In this document: positions 24,290 through 31,390 of the stretch, in pieces | Numbering within the stretch: position 1 is the stretch's first letter | Layout: every line of letters starts with the position of its first letter | IMG/VR virus record: IMGVR_UViG_3300036399_001237 | Span: 1 to 39,634 of that record | DNA from: a virus | Length of the DNA: 39,634 bases | Direction: 5' to 3' (one strand) | Position numbers and translations under genes: made by a program | The notes under the pieces: generated by a model | What the model was told of the DNA's origin: nothing | Database searches by the model: none | The model's input: only the letters and a program-made list of their open reading frames with translations

Positions 24290-24471
24290 CAACTGATATG
24301 GCTTTTGAAGCCGCCTGCTTTGATTTGGAACTCGCCAACAAAATTTGGGAATCTAATGACAAGGCTCGTTATCATTTGGCAGAAGCCGCCTACAAGCGGG
24401 CCGTGGAACTCCGAAATACATATTTCCCCGACGAACCCAAAGCCGATTTAACCGAAGACACGCCGTTTTGA
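24286..24471 (+). CDS. hypothetical 61-aa acidic protein
   Basis: Starts in an ATGA overlap. Helical N-terminal part (AFEAACFDLELANKIWESND) and acidic end (FPDEPKADLTEDTPF). The final codons TTT TGA lie inside the dispersed repeat TTTTGACTGATACCA, so the repeat provides its stop codon. No family is recognised. Confidence 0.5.
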   Translation: MTTDMAFEAACFDLELANKIWESNDKARYHLAEAAYKRAVELRNTYFPDEPKADLTEDTPF

Positions 24472-24480
24472 CTGATACCA
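24466..24480 (+). repeat. dispersed repeat at a gene junction (before the SSB-like gene)
   Basis: TTTTGACTGATACCA overlaps the stop codon of the upstream gene and begins the 40-bp gap before ATG 24512. The rest of the gap is A/C-rich (CAACAACAACCAAACAACAC). Confidence 0.9.
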
Positions 24481-24511
24481 ATCTCCCGAACAACAACAAC
24501 CAAACAACACA

Positions 24512-24997
24512 ATGACAACAACACACGAACTCGCAGACAAACAGAACCGCTATGTGACCGCCGAAGGCAAATACATCGCGAAAGTAAAAGCCCCCGGCAA
24601 CGGGTGGCTTGGCACCACCAAGACCGGCACGGATTTTATCCGAGTGCCGCTCCTCATCGATGACCCGGAGAGCGACCAGCATGGACGGGAAATCGTCTGG
24701 CAGGGCTGGCTGACCGAGAAAGCCACCAAGCGCACCTGTGACACGCTCGACCAGGCATTTGGCCGCGAGTGGGACATCAAAATGCTGGACGCTGGCAAGT
24801 CGCCGTTTCTCGGCCAGAAGTGCCGGATCACGGTCGAGGTCGAGGAATACAACGGCCAACCTCGCCACAAGATCAAATGGCTCAACCCGCTGGAATCCAA
24901 ACCACGGGAAACCGAACCGCTCTCCAGCGACCGGTTGGCCACGCTCAACAAACGCCTCGCCGCCGCCCGCGCCTCCGATGACGAAATCTCCTTCTAA
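24512..24997 (+). CDS. SSB-like single-stranded DNA-binding protein (DUF669-type)
   Basis: A 161-aa protein starting at ATG 24512. Beta-rich sequence GKYIAKVKAPGNGWLGTTKTG, FIRVPLLIDDPESDQHGREI, FLGQKCRITVEVEEYNGQPR, HKIKWLNPL suggests an OB fold of the type found in phage DUF669-like ssDNA-binding proteins. The C-terminus SDDEISF resembles the acidic tail of bacterial SSB (DDDIPF), which recruits partner proteins. It follows the helicase and precedes a resolvase, consistent with a replication role. The next gene starts inside its last codons in another frame. Confidence 0.65.
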   Translation: MTTTHELADKQNRYVTAEGKYIAKVKAPGNGWLGTTKTGTDFIRVPLLIDDPESDQHGREIVWQGWLTEKATKRTCDTLDQAFGREWDIKMLDAGKSPFLGQKCRITVEVEEYNGQPRHKIKWLNPLESKPRETEPLSSDRLATLNKRLAAARASDDEISF

Positions 24998-25271
24998 AGA
25001 CTACCACTTGGAAGGGGTCCGAGACTTAGCCTGCAACATCATCTTGCAGGCGGTCGAGGACATCTGGAACCGCCAGAAATACAAATCAAAACACCAAAGG
25101 GCGATCATGGTGGAGGCTCGGCGGTCGGCTCGGCATTTTTTTAAGAACCGAGCGTTCAGCCAAGTCTGCTCCACGATGGATTTACCTGCGGACAAAATCA
25201 AAGACGCGGCATTCTACCCGGCGAAATACCCCGAGATTATCAAGATGCTACGGGAGCGAAAAAAACGATGA
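24978..25271 (+). CDS. hypothetical 97-aa helical basic protein
   Basis: ATG 24978 lies 20 bases inside the end of the SSB-like gene. The sequence DLACNIILQAVEDIWNRQKY, RRSARHFFKNRAFSQVCSTM and YPEIIKMLRERKKR is helical and basic. Proteins of this shape occur in many phage replication regions without a known job. It ends in an ATGA overlap with the RusA-like gene. Confidence 0.55.
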   Translation: MTKSPSKDYHLEGVRDLACNIILQAVEDIWNRQKYKSKHQRAIMVEARRSARHFFKNRAFSQVCSTMDLPADKIKDAAFYPAKYPEIIKMLRERKKR

Positions 25272-25645
25272 ACTGGACCCATGAACAACTCAAGCAACTC
25301 GGCTACCGGCAAAACCCCGATGGTTCATTCTCTCACTCTTCAACTGCGGGGATACCTCACGCCCAGCCTCAACCGGCTCCTCGGCCAGCACTGGACGACA
25401 CTCCAAAAGGAGAAAGTCCGCGCTCGCCGCGCACTCGACTCCGCATTGAAAGAAAATCCATTCGCTTACTTGATGCAGACAACTTCGCAGGCGGATGCAA
25501 GCCACTCATCGACCAGTTGCGTTACGCGAAGCTCATCGAAGACGACGACCCGGAAACCATCGAAATCCTATTCCGGCAAACCAAAGTCAAAACGAAGTCC
25601 GAAGAAATGACTCAGATCGAAATAACAACCACAGGGGGAGTATGA
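25268..25645 (+). CDS. RusA-like Holliday junction resolvase, with a coding-like second frame
   Basis: A 125-aa protein starting in an ATGA overlap. The C-terminal half (LLDADNFAGGCKPLIDQLRY, AKLIEDDDPETIEILFRQTK) carries the RusA-type acidic DxDN motif and the paired acidic residues, which cut four-way junctions. The N-terminal half (MNWTHEQLKQLGYRQNPDGS, then a Pro-rich linker QPQPAPRPALDD) is not RusA-like. The same DNA in another frame (25281-25460) reads LTLQLRGYLTPSLNRLLGQH then WTTLQKEKVRARRALDSAL, which does look like a RusA N-terminus. Either two frames are used, or an old frameshift split the gene. Activity of the in-frame product is uncertain. Confidence 0.6.
   Translation: MNWTHEQLKQLGYRQNPDGSFSHSSTAGIPHAQPQPAPRPALDDTPKGESPRSPRTRLRIERKSIRLLDADNFAGGCKPLIDQLRYAKLIEDDDPETIEILFRQTKVKTKSEEMTQIEITTTGGV
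25281..25460 (+). other. alternative-frame RusA N-terminal segment
   Basis: This frame overlaps the RusA-like gene and reads HSLTLQLRGYLTPSLNRLLG then QHWTTLQKEKVRARRALD, the substrate-binding start of RusA-type resolvases (PSLNR near the start). After about 25460 the match moves to the frame of 25268. Joining them would need a -1 shift. I see no standard X XXY YYZ slippery heptamer. Confidence 0.4.
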
Positions 25646-25699
25646 GGGGGAGATTCCCAATACTTGTCAAGATCAATTTTGACTGATACCATCAACCCT
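25646..25699 (+). promoter_or_regulatory. 54-bp junction between replication and packaging genes
   Basis: A short gap with GAGGGGGAGATTCCC upstream and the dispersed repeat at 25677-25691. It separates the replication operon from the packaging operon and is the natural place for a late promoter, but no promoter is assigned. There is no Shine-Dalgarno sequence near ATG 25700. Confidence 0.4.
25677..25691 (+). repeat. dispersed repeat at a gene junction (before terS)
   Basis: TTTTGACTGATACCA ends 8 bases before ATG 25700, the same distance as at the lysis cassette (16052-16066). Confidence 0.9.
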
Positions 25700-26065
25700 A
25701 TGAAATTGAACCCGAAACAAGAGGCGTTTTGCCAAGGGGTCGCGAGCGGTCTCTCGCTTACTCAAGCCTACATCCGCGCCGGTTACTCCGAAAAAGGAGC
25801 CGATGGTGCCGCTTGCAAATTGCAAGGAAATGCAAGTGTGGCCTTCCGAATTGACGAACTCCGCGCCAAGTCGGAATCCAAGATGAGCTACAAACGCGAG
25901 ACCTATCTCGAAACACTCCGCGAGCGGTTCATGGAAATGCCGCCGGAATCGGCGACCTGCGCGAAGTATGGGGAAATGCTCGCGAAGGCGATGGGATGGA
26001 ACGAACCGGAGAAGATCGAGGTCGCCGGGGCCATGGACATCAACATCCGCATCGGTGGCCATTAA
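25700..26065 (+). CDS. terS: terminase small subunit
   Basis: A 121-aa protein; ATG 25700 is chosen because upstream in-frame starts lie in or before the dispersed repeat. Residues 1-50 (LNPKQEAFCQGVASGLSLTQ, AYIRAGYSEKGADGAACKLQ) are the classic helix-turn-helix of Terminase_2 small subunits, which recognise the packaging start on the genome. The rest (YKRETYLETLRERFMEMPPE) is helical and oligomer-forming. The large-subunit gene overlaps its end. There is no Shine-Dalgarno sequence; the 15-bp repeat lies upstream. Confidence 0.85.
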   Translation: MKLNPKQEAFCQGVASGLSLTQAYIRAGYSEKGADGAACKLQGNASVAFRIDELRAKSESKMSYKRETYLETLRERFMEMPPESATCAKYGEMLAKAMGWNEPEKIEVAGAMDINIRIGGH

Positions 26066-27377
26066 CATCGACATCATCCCGCGCCCGCAACTCGCGAGCT
26101 ACCTGCACCGGACGCAACGCTGGTCGGTGATGGTGCTGCATCGCCGTGCTGGGAAATCGTTCGTCTGCATCCAAGACCTCATCGCCAAGGCGCTCTCGCA
26201 CAAGCGCAGCGGACCGCCCCTCCGCTACGCCTATGTGGCTCCGACCCGCGAGCAGGCAAAGGACATCGCTTGGAAATACCTTGTCCAGTTCACCTCGCAA
26301 ATCCCCGGAGTGGTGATCAACAAGGCCGATCTCGCGATCACCTTCCACAACGAGGCCACGATCCGGCTTTACTCTGGCGAAGCCTACGAGCGCCTTCGCG
26401 GAATCTACCTCGATGGGGTCGTGATGGACGAGGCCGCCGACCTCGACCCAGCGGCATGGGACAATGTCATCCGGCCCACACTCACCGACTACCAAGGCTG
26501 GGCGACATGGGTGGGAACGCCGAAAGGGCGAAACATTTTTTGGAAGATGTGGAACCGAGCCTGCGCGGACAGCGAGTGGTTCACGCTCATGCTCAAGGCG
26601 AGCGAGAGCCACATCATTCCCGAGGAGGAACTCACCGACATCCGGCGAGGCACCACGGAAAATGCGTTCCAACAGGAATACGAGTGCAGCTTCAACATCG
26701 GTCGCCCGGGCGCGATCTATGTTCGCTCACTCGAAAAGGCTCGCGCCGAAAAACGGATCTCAAACGACATTCTGTGGTTCAAGGAACTGCCGGTCTACAC
26801 CTCATGGGATGTGGGCGCTCCGCTCAACCAGAAGGTGTGGGTGTGGCAAATGGTCGGCGACCGAATCAATTATTTGGAATCCCTTTCCGGGTCCGATGAA
26901 TGCAAGACCCCTGCGGATTGGGCGGCACGGCTCAAGGAACGCCAATACGGCTACGGAGGTCACTTCATCCCGCATGACGCCGCAGCGGAGGTCGGCGGAC
27001 TCTGGCAGGAGGCGCTCGGTCGCAGCGGACTGACCGGCGTGGTTCCGGTGCCACGGCAGATCAGCGTTTGGGATGGCATCAATCTCGCCAACGATGCGTT
27101 CCCGAGGATTTCAATAAACGAGGCCGGGTGCGCGGACGGCATCGAGGCGCTCGACGCCTACCACAGCAAAGAAGAGCGCGATGGCGTCACGATCAAAGAT
27201 GTGCCGGTGCATGATTGGAGCAGTCACTTCTGCGATGCGTTCAGTCTCTCGCACCAGGCTATCAAGCGCGGGATGGTCATCGACCGCTCCGCGATCCCAC
27301 GGAAAGCCGAGCGCCACGAAGCAACCCGAGTGATGGCCGGATTCCGAGGCGGGGGATTCGGAAAGGTGCGGCGGTGA
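26055..27377 (+). CDS. terL: terminase large subunit (ATPase-nuclease)
   Basis: A 440-aa protein. GTG 26055 overlaps the end of terS by 11 bases; it is the first in-frame start after which the terminase pattern begins (MAINIDIIPRPQLASYLHRT). Walker A HRRAGKS at 29-35, Walker B GVVMDEAAD with Asp125, and motif GWATWVGTPKGRN give the packaging motor. The nuclease domain begins with SWDVG (Asp252) and a later Asp394 (CDAFSLSH). It packages DNA into the prohead and cuts the concatemer. The HRRAGKS type is common in podophages. A small gene starts in its GTGA stop. Confidence 0.9.
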   Translation: MAINIDIIPRPQLASYLHRTQRWSVMVLHRRAGKSFVCIQDLIAKALSHKRSGPPLRYAYVAPTREQAKDIAWKYLVQFTSQIPGVVINKADLAITFHNEATIRLYSGEAYERLRGIYLDGVVMDEAADLDPAAWDNVIRPTLTDYQGWATWVGTPKGRNIFWKMWNRACADSEWFTLMLKASESHIIPEEELTDIRRGTTENAFQQEYECSFNIGRPGAIYVRSLEKARAEKRISNDILWFKELPVYTSWDVGAPLNQKVWVWQMVGDRINYLESLSGSDECKTPADWAARLKERQYGYGGHFIPHDAAAEVGGLWQEALGRSGLTGVVPVPRQISVWDGINLANDAFPRISINEAGCADGIEALDAYHSKEERDGVTIKDVPVHDWSSHFCDAFSLSHQAIKRGMVIDRSAIPRKAERHEATRVMAGFRGGGFGKVRR

Positions 27378-27769
27378 ATCGCGAACTGGAACTCCAAATC
27401 CTCGATCTCTACCGGCGCTACCCGCAGCCGCGATCCTTCGCCGAGGAGGTGGAATTGACCGCATGGAATGGCGTGGTCATCAACACCGAGGACTTCTTCA
27501 TGCTCGCCCGCCCGGTGGATATTTTTGACGCCGAGGAACGCTGGCGCGATGCGGCTCACGCATACCACAGGTTGTGTCAGAACTGCTGGCTGATCACTAT
27601 ATATAGTGGTATCAGTCAAAATAACCCTTGCAACTTTGCTCCGTATCGTCTCCCCTACATCGCATGGAGTCGGCGAGACCGCCCGCTCCGAGTTTACGAA
27701 ACCCAAAAACTCCAAAAGCGATGCGACTTACTGACCACGAAATCAACCCCATCCTCTCTCCCTGCCTAG
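27374..27769 (+). CDS. small conserved phage protein between terL and portal
   Basis: A 131-aa protein with a GTG start in GTGA. Residues 1-75 are helical (NRELELQILDLYRRYPQPRS, DIFDAEERWRDAAHAYHRLC). The C-terminal part FAPYRLPYIAWSRRDRPLRV, then YETQKL, resembles the end of a phage protein group with a LPYxxAWxRRxxPVRVxET pattern, so the full length is probably real. The only inverted copy of the dispersed repeat (27607-27621) lies inside it and encodes SGISQN. It overlaps the next gene by 49 bases. Function unknown. Confidence 0.5.
   Translation: MNRELELQILDLYRRYPQPRSFAEEVELTAWNGVVINTEDFFMLARPVDIFDAEERWRDAAHAYHRLCQNCWLITIYSGISQNNPCNFAPYRLPYIAWSRRDRPLRVYETQKLQKRCDLLTTKSTPSSLPA
27607..27621 (-). 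repeat. dispersed repeat, inverted copy inside a small gene
   Basis: TGGTATCAGTCAAAA, the exact reverse complement of TTTTGACTGATACCA. It is the only copy on the other strand and is preceded by an AT-rich TATATATAG stretch. Reading through, it codes SGISQN in a region with no apparent domain junction. Confidence 0.85.
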
Positions 27770-28110
27770 CTTGGTTCGGAGGAGGAAGCAAAGGACCAAG
27801 CAAGCAAGAGAAGCAGGCCGCGCAACAGCAGCAACAGCAGATGCAGCAAGCCGCCGCGCAGCAAGCCGCCGCGCAGCGCCAGCAGATGGAAATGCAACGC
27901 CAGCAGTTTGAGGAGCAAAAACGCCAGCAGGAGGAAATGCTCCGCCAGATGGAAGCCAACAAGCCCGCGCCCGGAGCGCAGGTTGACCCCGGCAACCCGC
28001 AGGCCGACATGGCGGCAGAGACCGCTCGTCGCAAGGGAATGCGGAAATCCATCCTCGCCGGGGAATCTTCGCAGGCTCCCATGACGACCGGCTACTCGAC
28101 CCTCGGTTGA
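27721..28110 (+). CDS. Gln-rich coiled-coil head protein, unknown function
   Basis: A 129-aa protein. ATG 27721 is chosen; it overlaps the previous gene. After a short start (LTDHEINPILSPCLAWFGGG) come residues 28-75 of a Gln/Ala/Met coiled coil (QQQQQQMQQAAAQQAAAQRQ). The C-terminus (ETARRKGMRKSILAGESSQA, then TTGYSTLG) matches a small podophage protein type found beside portal genes. It may be a head completion or portal-associated protein. The stop lies 5 bases before the next dispersed repeat. Confidence 0.6.
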   Translation: MRLTDHEINPILSPCLAWFGGGSKGPSKQEKQAAQQQQQQMQQAAAQQAAAQRQQMEMQRQQFEEQKRQQEEMLRQMEANKPAPGAQVDPGNPQADMAAETARRKGMRKSILAGESSQAPMTTGYSTLG

Positions 28111-28115
28111 TTCAG

Positions 28116-28130
28116 TTTTGACTGATACCA
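28116..28130 (+). repeat. dispersed repeat at a gene junction (before the portal gene)
   Basis: TTTTGACTGATACCA ends one base before ATG 28132, so it occupies the whole region where a Shine-Dalgarno sequence would lie. Confidence 0.9.
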
Positions 28131-28131
28131 A

Positions 28132-29802
28132 ATGACCGGAAAGAATCCCGAACTCGCTGACAAGGTTTTGCAGCGCCATGCGGAACTCGTTCATCAGCGG
28201 GCCACATGGGAATCTCTCTGGGAGGACATCGCGAAGTATGTGATGCCGCGCAAGGCGACGATGTTCACACAGACGACCTCGCCATCCACCGAAGACGAGG
28301 CGCAACTCTTCGACGCCACCGCCGTGCGGGCAAACATGATTTTGGCCAATGGCCAACTCTCATGGATGACCCCGCTCGAAAGCCGGTGGTTCAGCTTGGA
28401 ACCGCCGAAGGCGATGGAGAGCGAAGACGAGATCGAGCAGTGGTTTAAGCGTTGCACCGAGGTGATGCAGGCCGAACTCAGCCGGTCCAACTTTTACACC
28501 GAGATTCACGAACTCTATCTCGACCGGGGCGCGTTCGGCACGGCGGCAATTCTGGTCGAAGCTGGGAAGAACAATTCCCTAAATTTCACGAAGCTCGATC
28601 TGGGATCGTTCGCGATCTCCGAGGATGACGAGGGCTATGTCGATACACTCTCTCGCGAGTATGAGATGACCGCACGGCAGGCCGCGCTCAAGTTCGGCGT
28701 GGAGAACCTAACCGACTCGATGCAGAAGGAACTGGAGAAGCCCAACTCCAACCGCAAATTTTCCTGTGTCCATTTGATTGCTCCCCGTGGTCCGGGTGAA
28801 ATCGAAATGGGCAAGCGAGACGCCGAGAACAAGCCCTACGCCTCGGTCTATGTGGACAAGGCGAGCAAGCATGTCTTCCTGTCCTCTGGCTTCGATGAGC
28901 AACCATTCTTCGTCACCCGCTACCTCAAGTGGAAGAATTCCGAATGCTACGGCTACTCGCCATCGTGGACCGCGCTGCCGGAATGCAAGCAACTCAACTT
29001 CCTTGAAAAGCAACTCGACTCCCTCGCTGAGATTCATGCGTTCCCTCGCATCTTGATCCCTGCTGGGTTCGATGGAGACATCGACCTCCGCGCCGGGGGC
29101 GTGACCTATTTCGATCCGAACAACCCCAACGCCACACCACGGGAATGGGGAACCAATGGGCGCTACGATATCGGCGTCGAGCGGGCCGAACAAAAACGCA
29201 AAGCGATCAACGAGGCGTTCCATGTGGACTTGTTCCAAATGTTCGCGCAGTTGCAAAAGCAGATGACCGCCCGCGAAGTCGCCGAGCGAGCCAGCGAGAA
29301 GCTGATCCAATTTTCCCCGACCTTTGCTCGCCTCACGACCGAGCTATTCAATCCGCTCCTTCGCCGGGTCTTTGCGATCCTCGCCCGCGCTGGCAAGTTC
29401 CCTCCCCCACCCCAACAACTCACGATGGTCGGTTACATCCCCGAGCCGGATGTCGCCTACAACTCCCGAATCGCCCTCGCGATCAAGAGTCTCGAAAACG
29501 CCGCATTTATTCGCACCAGCGAGATGCTTCTGCCCTATGTGCAGATAAAGCCCGACATGCTCGACAATTTCGACTTCGATGAAATCTGCCGCGACATGGC
29601 CCGCAACGATGGTCTCCCCGCCCGCTGGCTCATGGAGGAGGAAATGGTCGCGCAGCAACGAGCAGCCCGCGCCCAAGCGCAGCAGCAGGCCATGCAGGCG
29701 CAGCAGATGGAGCAGGCCGCGAGCGCCCTCGGCAAAGCGGGCAGCGTCAAGCAGGACTCCGCTCTCGCCGGAATGCTCCCCGGCATGATGGGACAAGCGT
29801 GA
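28132..29802 (+). CDS. portal protein (T7 head-tail connector type)
   Basis: A 556-aa protein. The opening (VLQRHAELVHQRATWESLWE, DIAKYVMPR) and later DATAVRANMILANGQLSWMT with SRWFSLEPP are the T7-type head-tail connector family, which forms the dodecameric ring through which DNA passes. A helical Gln-rich end (QQAMQAQQMEQAASALGKAG) is usual for this family. No ribosome-binding site is seen: the 15-bp repeat lies directly before the start. The next gene begins at the stop (TGATG). Confidence 0.9.
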   Translation: MTGKNPELADKVLQRHAELVHQRATWESLWEDIAKYVMPRKATMFTQTTSPSTEDEAQLFDATAVRANMILANGQLSWMTPLESRWFSLEPPKAMESEDEIEQWFKRCTEVMQAELSRSNFYTEIHELYLDRGAFGTAAILVEAGKNNSLNFTKLDLGSFAISEDDEGYVDTLSREYEMTARQAALKFGVENLTDSMQKELEKPNSNRKFSCVHLIAPRGPGEIEMGKRDAENKPYASVYVDKASKHVFLSSGFDEQPFFVTRYLKWKNSECYGYSPSWTALPECKQLNFLEKQLDSLAEIHAFPRILIPAGFDGDIDLRAGGVTYFDPNNPNATPREWGTNGRYDIGVERAEQKRKAINEAFHVDLFQMFAQLQKQMTAREVAERASEKLIQFSPTFARLTTELFNPLLRRVFAILARAGKFPPPPQQLTMVGYIPEPDVAYNSRIALAIKSLENAAFIRTSEMLLPYVQIKPDMLDNFDFDEICRDMARNDGLPARWLMEEEMVAQQRAARAQAQQQAMQAQQMEQAASALGKAGSVKQDSALAGMLPGMMGQA

Positions 29803-30095
29803 TGGCTCCCGAGGACAAAGCCGCCGCCCTTCGCCGCGAGCGTGAGCGCCAGAAGGTCACCAACGCCTACCATCGCTTGTTTGCAGGCAAGGACGGTCAG
29901 ACCGTCATCGCCGACCTCAAGCACCAGTTCGCTACCGACTCGCAGGTTTTTCTGCCTGGTTATGATTTCAACCCCGTGGTCGCCGCGCTGCGAGACGGTC
30001 AACGAGGCGTTGTCCTCCACATCGAAGCCATGCTCCGCAGGCCGGTCATCGCGGACGGCGACATTGAGACTCCCAAACGCAAGGTCAAAAAATGA
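29802..30095 (+). CDS. Bbp19-like head protein
   Basis: A 97-aa protein; ATG 29802 is in the portal stop (TGATG), and a GTG one codon earlier is possible. Residues 18-80 (VTNAYHRLFAGKDGQTVIAD, LKHQFATDSQVFLPGYDFNP, ALRDGQRGVVLHIEAML) match the small Bbp19-like proteins found beside podophage portal genes. Likely a minor head or packaging accessory. Basic end (ETPKRKVKK). It ends in an ATGA overlap. Confidence 0.65.
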   Translation: MAPEDKAAALRRERERQKVTNAYHRLFAGKDGQTVIADLKHQFATDSQVFLPGYDFNPVVAALRDGQRGVVLHIEAMLRRPVIADGDIETPKRKVKK

Positions 30096-30268
30096 GCAAG
30101 AAAACCGAACCCAAAAAAGACATCCCGCCCGCACCGGAAATGGAGCAGATGCTCGGCGACAAGACGCCCGCCTATGTCGAGTGGATGCGCGACTACCACC
30201 CGCAGGAGTTCGCGATCCGCTACGCCGGACGCCGCACCCATCTCGGTTACCACCCCGTCGAAAACTGA
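30092..30268 (+). CDS. hypothetical 58-aa protein
   Basis: A short gene, ATG 30092 to TGA 30266-30268, starting in an ATGA overlap. The sequence SKKTEPKKDIPPAPEMEQML, then YVEWMRDYHPQEFAIRYAGR, has a disordered charged start and a short folded end. It lies between the Bbp19-like protein and the scaffold, so a head-assembly role is plausible, but no family is recognised. Confidence 0.55.
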   Translation: MSKKTEPKKDIPPAPEMEQMLGDKTPAYVEWMRDYHPQEFAIRYAGRRTHLGYHPVEN

Positions 30269-30275
30269 CGCGCAG

Positions 30276-30290
30276 TTTTGACTGATACCA
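30276..30290 (+). repeat. dispersed repeat at a gene junction (before the scaffold gene)
   Basis: TTTTGACTGATACCA ends 3 bases before ATG 30294. An alternative TTG inside the repeat gives no better frame. No Shine-Dalgarno sequence is present. Confidence 0.9.
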
Positions 30291-30293
30291 TTT

Positions 30294-31172
30294 ATGGAAG
30301 ACACCATCGATACCTCCTCCGAGCAGAGTCTGCTCGACACAGGAGCCGACAGCACCAACGCCGCAGCGCCCGCCGCTTCGGAGACGACCACCACCACCAC
30401 GCAACCCTCCACTCCCTCGACCGGCTGGGTCAACCCGGACGGCACATTCGGAGAAGGATGGACTAACAACCTCCCGGAGGATTCCGCCGCCTACAAGGAC
30501 ACGCTCGCGAAATACAAGAGCGTTCCCGACATGGCGAAGGCGCTCGCGAATGCGAATGCGCTGATCGGGAAAAAGCTCGGCGTTCCCAACGAGAAATCCT
30601 CGCCCGAGGAACACGCCGCTTTCCGCCGTGCGATGGGCGTTCCCGAGTCGCTGGAGGAATACAAGTTCGCTCCCGAGGCTTTGCCCGAGGGCATGACATG
30701 GAGCGACGACATGGCGAAGCCCTATGCCGAGATCGCGCACAAGCACGGCATTCCGCCCTCGGCCATGAAGGAACTCGTCGCGCAACACGCGAAGACCGAG
30801 ATGTTCAAGCTGGAGGCGATCCAAGCCACCTACGAGAAGCAACGCACCGAGGCCGTGCAGACGCTCCAAAAGGAGTGGGGAAATGATTTCGGGAAGAACA
30901 TTGGACTTGCGAAGCAGGCCGCGAAGATCGCTGGCGTGGATGCAAACTCGCATGGATTTTCCGATCCCGAGGTCGTGCGTGGATTCGTTCGCATGGCGCA
31001 AATGATGAGTGAGGACAAGGTTGGTCGCTCGATGGGTGGCACGGAGTTTATGACCGGCGCAGCCCGCGCCAAGGACATCATGTCGAACCCCGACAACACT
31101 TGGCACAAACGCTACATGGAAGGCGACCGCGAAGCCGCCGCGCTCGTCACCTCCTTGCTCAAGCAGGGATGA
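30294..31172 (+). CDS. scaffolding protein
   Basis: A 292-aa protein. The first 45 residues are low-complexity Ser/Thr/Ala (AAPAASETTTTTTQPSTPST), followed by a podophage scaffold pattern: NLPEDSAAYKDTLAKYKSVP, ALANANALIGKKLGVPNEKS, AAFRRAMGVPESLEEYKF. Later helices (EWGNDFGKNIGLAKQAAKIA) fit a capsid assembly core. It should shape the prohead and then leave. It lies two features upstream of the capsid gene, separated by a tRNA and a structured leader. Confidence 0.85.
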   Translation: MEDTIDTSSEQSLLDTGADSTNAAAPAASETTTTTTQPSTPSTGWVNPDGTFGEGWTNNLPEDSAAYKDTLAKYKSVPDMAKALANANALIGKKLGVPNEKSSPEEHAAFRRAMGVPESLEEYKFAPEALPEGMTWSDDMAKPYAEIAHKHGIPPSAMKELVAQHAKTEMFKLEAIQATYEKQRTEAVQTLQKEWGNDFGKNIGLAKQAAKIAGVDANSHGFSDPEVVRGFVRMAQMMSEDKVGRSMGGTEFMTGAARAKDIMSNPDNTWHKRYMEGDREAAALVTSLLKQG

Positions 31173-31177
31173 AAATC

Positions 31178-31248
31178 TGCGGGGTAGTGAAGAGGCATCA
31201 CACCAGTTTCATAATCTGGAATCCCGAGTTCGATTCTCGGCCCCGCTA
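31178..31248 (+). tRNA. tRNA with CAT anticodon (Met or Ile2 type), atypical acceptor
   Basis: The cloverleaf is readable: 5' acceptor TGCGGGG, TA at positions 8-9, D-arm GTGA-AGAGGCA-TCAC, anticodon arm CCAG(T) with loop TTCATAA (anticodon CAT), T-arm CCGAG-TTCGATT-CTCGG, 3' acceptor CCCCGCT, then A at 31248. Six acceptor pairs form but the 1-72 pair is T-T, and the last anticodon-stem pair is also T-T. The CCA end is not encoded. It lacks the three G-C pairs of an initiator tRNA, so elongator Met or lysidine-modified Ile is more likely. It lies in the scaffold-capsid gap, directly before a dispersed repeat. Confidence 0.7.
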
Positions 31249-31250
31249 AT

Positions 31251-31265
31251 TTTTGACTGATACCA
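31251..31265 (+). repeat. dispersed repeat between the tRNA and the capsid leader
   Basis: TTTTGACTGATACCA begins three bases after the tRNA. With the copy at 31391 it brackets a 125-bp structured segment. Confidence 0.9.
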
Positions 31266-31390
31266 AGAGATGGTGTAGAACTCACACCGTCAGAGCAGAC
31301 ACCTCCTCGTTGAGCCTGCTCCCTAATACCCGCCGCCGCTGACCCCAATTGGGACACTCGGAAAAGCGAAGGGAGCAGAAAAACCATCAG
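31266..31390 (+). promoter_or_regulatory. structured leader upstream of the major capsid gene, bracketed by two repeats
   Basis: No gene is seen. The segment contains the hairpin GGTGT-AGAACTC-ACACC (31272-31288), an 8-bp stem CTGCTCCC/GGGAGCAG (31316-31323 and 31371-31378) enclosing 47 bases, and inside that the palindrome CCCAATTGGG (31344-31353). This is far more structure than other gaps in the genome. It may be a folded RNA in the 5' leader of the capsid mRNA, controlling stability, processing or translation, or a separate small RNA. Confidence 0.5.

Noticed and set aside
24738-24977. Longer N-terminus for the 24978 gene
   Set aside because: The extension runs in a shadow frame of the SSB-like gene and is rich in Arg/Ser/Thr without pattern.
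25430-25470. Programmed -1 frameshift site in the RusA-like gene
   Set aside because: No X XXY YYZ heptamer is in the right phase and no clear downstream stem was found; kept only as an open question.
25968-26054. An upstream start for the terminase large subunit
   Set aside because: The extra 29 residues are a Arg/Ser-rich shadow of terS; the terminase pattern begins at GTG 26055.
29535-31106. 523-aa open frame on the minus strand
   Set aside because: It covers portal, Bbp19-like, small and scaffold genes in reverse, and shows low-complexity Gly/Arg/Cys sequence without motifs.
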